Assembly (NCBI GenBank): GCA_003551265.1
Contig: PUMG01000265.1
Coordinates: 1-7,683, forward strand
Length of the DNA stretch: 7,683 nucleotides
Source: Halovenus sp.
GTDB lineage: Archaea > Halobacteriota > Halobacteria > Halobacteriales > Haloarculaceae
Direction of reading: 5' to 3'
Below, piece after piece: positions 6,248 through 7,683 of this stretch. The translations under genes were made by a program, and so were the position numbers. How positions within the stretch are numbered: the stretch's first letter is position 1; each line of letters opens with the position of its first letter. The notes under the pieces are model-generated. The model saw nothing but the letters and a program-made list of their open reading frames with translations, was not told where the DNA came from and did not search any database.

Positions 6248-6328
6248 GGAATATCGGAATTATCGTACGTCATCATAGATGTCTCACCGCACGTCGTGGC
6301 GAGAGTCGCTGTTCAGGTCCGATAACCC
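6248..6328 (+). repeat. Right copy of the 81-bp inverted repeat
   Basis: Matches the minus strand of 4529-4609 without gaps (63/81 identical by hand count). The palindromic pairing seen in the left copy is partly lost: several paired positions have changed on one side only, so this copy looks decayed, or it is constrained for something other than a hairpin. It lies between the HGT-motif gene stop and the ThDP-enzyme promoter. Directly outside it is CTATAAAC (6329-6336), a TATA-like sequence 83-90 bases before the next ATG. Confidence 0.85.
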
Positions 6329-6342
6329 CTATAAACGTCCAG

Positions 6343-6378
6343 AATACTCATCCGGCCACGTCAAATACTCACCCGGCC
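6343..6378 (+). promoter_or_regulatory. Two direct repeats 21 bp apart, candidate activator site
   Basis: AATACTCATCCGGCC (6343-6357) and AATACTCACCCGGCC (6364-6378) differ at one base of 15. Start-to-start spacing is 21 bases, two DNA helical turns, so both face the same side of the helix. They sit just upstream of the TATA-like element for the gene at 6419, where haloarchaeal activators bind. The regulator is unknown. Confidence 0.55.
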
Positions 6379-6385
6379 GTACCAG

Positions 6386-6395
6386 TTTGTTTATG
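6386..6395 (+). promoter_or_regulatory. Putative TATA box of the ThDP-enzyme gene
   Basis: TTTGTTTATG, with its TTTAT core centred about 27 bases before the ATG at 6419, fits a leaderless start. The tandem 15-mers end 7 bases before it. Confidence 0.55.
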
Positions 6396-6418
6396 CGGGC
6401 GTCGGGAGAACGGAAGAC

Positions 6419-7683
6419 ATGAACGTCGGCCGCGCAGTCATCGAGCAACTCGTTGCGAACGGTATCGACACGCTGTTTGGGATACCGGGCAAGCAGACGC
6501 TTCCGCTGAACGAGACCATCGGGAACCGCGAGGATGTCGAATTCGTCGTGTGTCGCCACGAGACGGCCGTCTCTCACGCCGCGTGGGGATACGCCGAAAC
6601 GAGTGGCAAACCTGCCGGAACGGTGGTCATTCCCGGGCCAGGGGACATGAACGCGATGAACGGACTGAAGAACGCACTCAACGACTGCACTCCGCTCGTG
6701 CACATCGCAATCGAGACTGACCCTGACATCCGCGGCGGCGACGGCATCCACGAGACGCCACCAGACACCTACGACAACGTGGTGAAGCTGAACACCGTCG
6801 TTGCACACCCCGAGAGTACGCTCGTCGAGTTACAGCACGCCATCGACGTTGCGATGACTCCACCGAAAGGTCCCGTCCGTGTCGGCATCCCGAAGAGCTT
6901 TCTGAAACAGCGCGTTCCGCTGGCACGGCCATCGACGTACTCCCGCGAACACACGCTCGACGTTCCAACAGACGCCGTCGAGGAAGCCGTCGAGTTGCTC
7001 ACGACACACACAGAACCAGTCGTGCTCGCTGGCGGGGGGATTCGTGTGTCGAACGCAGGTGAGGAGTTGCTCGCTGTCGCCGAAGAACTCGACGCGCCGA
7101 TTGTGACGACCTACAAGGGAAAAGGCGTCGTTGCAGACAGCCATCCCCGCGTCGCTGGAACGCTCTCGGGAAGCGCCAGCCCGGAACTGCTGGAGTGTCT
7201 CGCCAGCGCTGACGTTCTCCTCGGTGTGGGCACTGACTTCGACGCTGTCGCCACGCGAGCGTGGTCGGTCGAAATGCCCGAGAACATCGTTCACATCACG
7301 CTCGAACCAGGAGACATCGGAACCGGCTACGACCTCAGCGTTGGCATCGTCTCCTATGCCAAAGCTGCCCTCGCCGAACTCACAGCCGCACTTGCCGAAA
7401 CGACACACGACGCCAGTTCCGACGACGAAAGCGACGGTATCCACCGGGCACAGACAGTTCGAACAGCCACCGAAAACCGTCTCGAACCACTCCTCGCCGA
7501 CGAACCTCCGCTGACGTCTGTGCGTGCGCTCCGGGCAGTGCGCGAGGGTATTCCGGAGACAGCAGTGGTCACCGTCGACGCTGGCGAACGGGCCCGTGCC
7601 GAAGTACCCGTCGGCCCCGAACACCTCGAAGAGGTTGAACTCTATGTCGCGGAGGTTGCTGCGGTAGTGGCTCACGTCGCGTC
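6419..7683 (+). CDS. Thiamine-diphosphate-dependent enzyme, acetolactate synthase-like (truncated at a foreign junction)
   Basis: The product resembles the large ThDP-enzyme superfamily (acetolactate synthase large subunit, benzoylformate decarboxylase, sulfopyruvate decarboxylase). The N-terminal pyrimidine-binding domain includes L-F-G-I-P-G (19-24), R-H-E-T (46-49) with the conserved cofactor Glu48, A-x-G-Y-A-x-x-S-G, and I-P-G-P-G-D-M-N (71-78). The middle domain has P-V-V-L-A-G-G-G, P-I-V-T-T-Y-K-G-K-G-V-V and V-G-T-D-F-D-A-V-A-T. Homology reaches A-V-V-T-V-D (to base 7579), the start of the C-terminal ThDP domain. The frame stays open to the window edge, but the remaining 34 codons are unlike the family and lie antisense to an acyl-CoA dehydrogenase start. 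The GDG diphosphate/Mg motif is therefore absent here. The exact reaction cannot be assigned; the IlvB name is avoided because the loop lacks the usual T-S-G-P-G-A. Confidence 0.85.
   Translation, partial: MNVGRAVIEQLVANGIDTLFGIPGKQTLPLNETIGNREDVEFVVCRHETAVSHAAWGYAETSGKPAGTVVIPGPGDMNAMNGLKNALNDCTPLVHIAIETDPDIRGGDGIHETPPDTYDNVVKLNTVVAHPESTLVELQHAIDVAMTPPKGPVRVGIPKSFLKQRVPLARPSTYSREHTLDVPTDAVEEAVELLTTHTEPVVLAGGGIRVSNAGEELLAVAEELDAPIVTTYKGKGVVADSHPRVAGTLSGSASPELLECLASADVLLGVGTDFDAVATRAWSVEMPENIVHITLEPGDIGTGYDLSVGIVSYAKAALAELTAALAETTHDASSDDESDGIHRAQTVRTATENRLEPLLADEPPLTSVRALRAVREGIPETAVVTVDAGERARAEVPVGPEHLEEVELYVAEVAAVVAHVA
7574..7579. other. Putative chimeric join at a GTCGAC (SalI-type) hexamer
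   Basis: Plus-strand homology to ThDP enzymes ends here, and minus-strand homology to a FadE5-type acyl-CoA dehydrogenase also ends here. GTCGAC reads Val-Asp in both frames, so the exact breakpoint is ambiguous within the palindrome. The hexamer occurs nine other times in the window, so it is not rare here. Confidence 0.65.
7574..7675 (-). pseudogene. N-terminal fragment of FadE5-type acyl-CoA dehydrogenase
   Basis: From a GTG at 7675 the minus strand encodes 34 residues beginning M-S-H-Y-R-S-N-L-R-D and containing F-N-L-F-E-V-F-G (13-20) and G-T-G-P-F (26-30). This is the highly conserved start of the long (about 600-residue) acyl-CoA dehydrogenases such as mycobacterial FadE5, recalled as beginning M-S-H-Y-K-S-N-V-R-D with the same F-N-L-F-E-V-F-G. 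These oxidise acyl-CoA thioesters using FAD. After residue 34 (Asp of GTCGAC) the minus-strand frame stays open to 6830 but is simply antisense to the ThDP-enzyme gene, so only the first 34 codons are real. The family is abundant in actinobacteria and I do not know it as a usual haloarchaeal gene. Eight bases of upstream sequence remain in the window. Confidence 0.72.

Noticed and set aside
6830..7675. A 281-codon open frame on the minus strand under the ThDP-enzyme gene.
   Set aside because: Only its first 34 codons (7574-7675) look like a real protein start; the rest is antisense to a well-supported gene and is Cys/Arg-rich without motifs.
7580..7681. The plus-strand continuation of the ThDP enzyme (34 codons) as genuine C-terminal sequence.
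   Set aside because: It lacks any family motif, and the opposite strand explains the composition better. A simple frameshift was tested by eye: both other plus frames hit stops within this stretch without restoring homology.

Overview
The window looks like chromosomal DNA of a halophilic archaeon (class Halobacteria). The proteins are strongly acidic, GC is high with G/C-ending codons, and SRP19 and Gar1 are archaeal-type genes. Several starts have a TATA-like element about 25-29 bases upstream, which fits leaderless haloarchaeal transcripts. Genus cannot be named from this stretch.

Layout. 1-895 (minus): a sugar-nucleotidyltransferase with a left-handed beta-helix tail, cut by the window edge. 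938-1345 (minus): a small protein with a duplicated Cys/His putative zinc-binding unit. 1413-3382 (plus): a compact apparent operon of srp19, gar1 and phr2 (SRP RNA-binding protein, H/ACA RNP protein, CPD photolyase). 3446-4450 (plus): a five-Asp-box (BNR) beta-propeller without signal peptide. 4603-5301 (minus) and 5504-6229 (plus): a divergent pair, a class I SAM methyltransferase and a protein with an HGT motif reminiscent of ADP-ribosyltransferase-fold proteins. 6419 to the right edge (plus): a thiamine-diphosphate-dependent enzyme of the acetolactate-synthase-like superfamily.

Two observations stand out. First, an 81-bp sequence occurs twice in inverted orientation (4529-4609 and 6248-6328; 63/81 identical without gaps, by hand). 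Each copy sits immediately 3' of one member of the methyltransferase/HGT pair, so the pair is bracketed by inverted repeats. Each copy is itself palindromic, the left one strongly. Second, the last ~105 bases do not belong with the preceding gene. The ThDP-enzyme homology stops at a GTCGAC hexamer (7574-7579). Beyond it the complementary strand encodes the N-terminus of a FadE5-type acyl-CoA dehydrogenase, a family I know mainly from actinobacteria. Two 5' gene halves therefore face each other across a restriction-site-like palindrome, which suggests a chimeric join (library, assembly or contamination) or, less likely, a true rearrangement breakpoint.

How the genes work together: srp19, gar1 and phr2 are housekeeping and repair functions sharing an apparent transcript. 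The nucleotidyltransferase points to surface-glycan or nucleotide-sugar metabolism. The methyltransferase/HGT pair with its repeats is the most accessory-looking part, and its role is unknown. No tRNA, rRNA, CRISPR array, transposase or origin was seen. No gene-free stretch exceeds about 200 bases.
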